Origin: Enterococcus sp. MMGLQ5-1
GTDB taxonomy: Bacteria; Bacillota; Bacilli; Lactobacillales; Streptococcaceae
DNA length: 64,000 nucleotides
Assembly (NCBI RefSeq): GCF_013155265.1
Contig: NZ_JABJXU010000001.1
Coordinates: 124,001-188,000, forward strand
Reading direction: 5' to 3'
The stretch's first letter is position 1. Each line of letters starts with the position of its first letter. This document shows, in pieces, positions 62,705 through 64,000 of the stretch. The notes under the pieces were generated by a model. It did not search any database. It worked only from the letters and a program-made list of their open reading frames with translations, and had not been told where the DNA came from. The translations under genes and the position numbers were made by a program.

Positions 62705-63160
62705 ATGATAACTAAAGATTTAGTTTTTCATAAAATCAAATTTAATAACCAAGATGAGCTGTTTGATTATTTTAGTGATGACTTGGAAAAAAAGGGTATT
62801 GTCAAAAGCGGATTTGCCACAGCATTAAAAGCTAGAGAAGCAGAGTTTCCAACAGGATTACCTGTACCAAATGGTGTAGCGATTCCACATACGGATGGCT
62901 CACTTGTTCTAAAGGATAGAATTATCTTTGCGACACTTGAAAATGCAATTCAATTTAATGAGATGGGTGGTGATGCTGCAGATAAGATTGATGTGCAAGT
63001 TGTGATTATGCTAGCAATTGCGGGCGGACAGAAGCATTTAGATACTTTGCAAAAGCTAATTTTGGCAATTCAAAATCAGACCTTTATTTCTGATATGTTA
63101 GCCTCAACGAATCAAGAAGCAATGCTGGCAATTGTAGAAAAAGAATTGATGTCATTATAA
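62705..63160 (+). CDS. gatA: PTS galactitol-type EIIA component
   Basis: 151 residues of the fructose/mannitol-type EIIA fold: FPTGLPVPNGVAIPHTDGSLV with phospho-His62, and VQVVIMLAIAGGQKHLDTLQKLI. It phosphorylates the GatB-like IIB next door. GATTGGAG site; 24 nt to gatB. Confidence 0.92.
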   Translation: MITKDLVFHKIKFNNQDELFDYFSDDLEKKGIVKSGFATALKAREAEFPTGLPVPNGVAIPHTDGSLVLKDRIIFATLENAIQFNEMGGDAADKIDVQVVIMLAIAGGQKHLDTLQKLILAIQNQTFISDMLASTNQEAMLAIVEKELMSL

Positions 63161-63184
63161 GTAACGAATTTAGGAGGGAATCTA

Positions 63185-63463
63185 ATGAAAAAAATTATTG
63201 TAGCATGTGGTGGCGCAGTTGCAACTTCAACAGTTGCAGCTAACTTAATCCGTGAGCTAGCAAAGAAAAATAATATTGATGCTGAGGTTGTTCAATATCG
63301 AATTAGCGAGCTTGAAAGTCAAAAGGATGGTGCTGATTTAATTGTGACAACTGGGCGATTTAAAAAAGATATCGGTGTACCCGTTCTTCAAGGCACAGCA
63401 TTTATTAGCGGTATTGGTGTGGAGGCGCTTGAACAGAAAATTTTGGATGTGATTAAGGATTAA
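63185..63463 (+). CDS. gatB: PTS galactitol-type EIIB component
   Basis: 92 residues: KKIIVACGGAVATSTVAANLI with phospho-Cys8, then alternating beta/alpha typical of GatB. The usual P-loop CGTGxATS is CGGAVATS. AGGAGGG ribosome site. Confidence 0.93.
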   Translation: MKKIIVACGGAVATSTVAANLIRELAKKNNIDAEVVQYRISELESQKDGADLIVTTGRFKKDIGVPVLQGTAFISGIGVEALEQKILDVIKD

Positions 63464-63540
63464 ATGTAATACCCTTCCATTTCAACACAATTTTTTTAAT
63501 TATTGGTTTTAAAATATTTATATAAATGGAGGAAACAAAA

Positions 63541-64000
63541 TGGCTTTATTTTTAGATGGTATTCAGGCAATTGTTGATTTAGGTGCAAGTGTCATGCTGC
63601 CAATTATTATTTTTATACTGGCGCTATTGCTCAAGCAAGGTGTTGGTAAATCACTTCAATCGGGTATTACGATTGGGATTGGCTTCATTGGCATTGGGTT
63701 AGTGGTTGGTTTGTTAAGAGATAGTTTAGGACCAGCAGCTGAGGCCATGGCTAAAAATTTTAATCTCGGCTTAAGTGTGATTGACTTGGGCTGGCCGGGG
63801 ACAGCACCGATGGCTTGGGCATCAGATTTAGGACTGATTGCAATACCGATTGCAGTCGTTGTCAATTTAATTATGGTCGCTTTAAAGCTGACCCGTGTCA
63901 TTAACATTGATATTTGGAATATTTGGCACATGGCATTTACTGGCGCAATCATTCAAGTTGCAACTGGAAATATTTATTTGGGAATGCTAGGTATCGTGAT
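63541..64000 (+). CDS. gatC: PTS galactitol-type EIIC component, 5' part (cut by window end)
   Basis: ATG 63541 with TGGAGGAAAC upstream opens a frame that remains open to the window edge (153 codons): MALFLDGIQAIVDLGASVMLPII, QSGITIGIGFIGIGLVVGLL, VIDLGWPGTAPMAWAS, matching the N-terminal third of GatC permeases with several hydrophobic helices. It is the membrane channel of the PTS encoded by gatA and gatB. The substrate may be galactitol or another hexitol or pentitol. Catabolic genes probably follow outside the window. Confidence 0.93.

Overview
The window is AT-rich, low-GC Firmicutes DNA. Strong AGGAGG-type ribosome binding sites, ATG/GTG/TTG starts, T-tailed hairpin terminators, a cre site and the gene set (ppx-ppk, lutABC, lacD-type aldolase, Mga-type regulators, MucBP/BspA surface protein, many PTS genes) point to the Lactobacillales. 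A lactobacillus- or enterococcus-like organism is most likely; I cannot name a genus from the sequence alone.

Layout. 1-3.9 kb is conserved core: the 3' part of yhaN, then yhaM, the rpsF-ssb-rpsR operon and a tRNA-Arg(CCG). 3.9-6.2 kb is a decayed accessory island next to the tRNA: an integrase remnant that has lost its catalytic tyrosine, small orphan proteins and the first copy of an intergenic repeat. 6.2-18.6 kb holds a SemiSWEET-like protein, a secreted nuclease-like lipoprotein with altered active site, an AGCS amino-acid symporter, an SPFH protein, the copper exporter copB with a cop box, an old-yellow-enzyme reductase, glyoxalase I and ppx-ppk. 19-36.7 kb holds a Mga-type regulator divergent from lutABC, an unknown protein, two cupins, a UDG-family protein, a methyltransferase with a Fur-like box, metNIQ, a 61-bp tandem repeat array, mntH, another Mga-type regulator and a P-type ATPase.

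36.8-48.8 kb is carbohydrate and stress metabolism: AraC regulator, GRP-family sugar transporter, Gfo/Idh/MocA dehydrogenase and a second AraC regulator; a carbonyl-stress-like operon (CMD protein, cupin, aldo/keto reductase, AdhR-like MerR) read from a 19-bp-spacer MerR promoter; an S66 peptidase; and a GntR-controlled beta-glucoside PTS with 6-phospho-beta-glucosidase. 49-54.4 kb has a wall-anchored BspA/MucBP surface protein and a second P-type ATPase.

54.7-64 kb is the most unusual part. An RpiR regulator faces an operon of PfkB sugar-phosphate kinase, LacD aldolase, a DhaK-like protein lacking both signature histidines, a YczE-type membrane protein, and intact-looking DhaL and DhaM. Downstream are a small protein and a second PfkB kinase on the minus strand, divergent from a DeoR-regulated galactitol-type PTS (gatA, gatB and the start of gatC, cut by the window end). 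Together these could import a hexitol or ketose as its phosphate, phosphorylate it again, split it to triose phosphates, and phosphorylate a small substrate from PEP via DhaM-DhaL and the altered DhaK.

Intergenic space carries two dispersed repeat families. One is nested: an outer inverted-repeat shell with GGGACAAAA arms that is either empty or contains one or two roughly 122-nt palindromic units. The other shares a small hairpin with the 61-bp tandem array.
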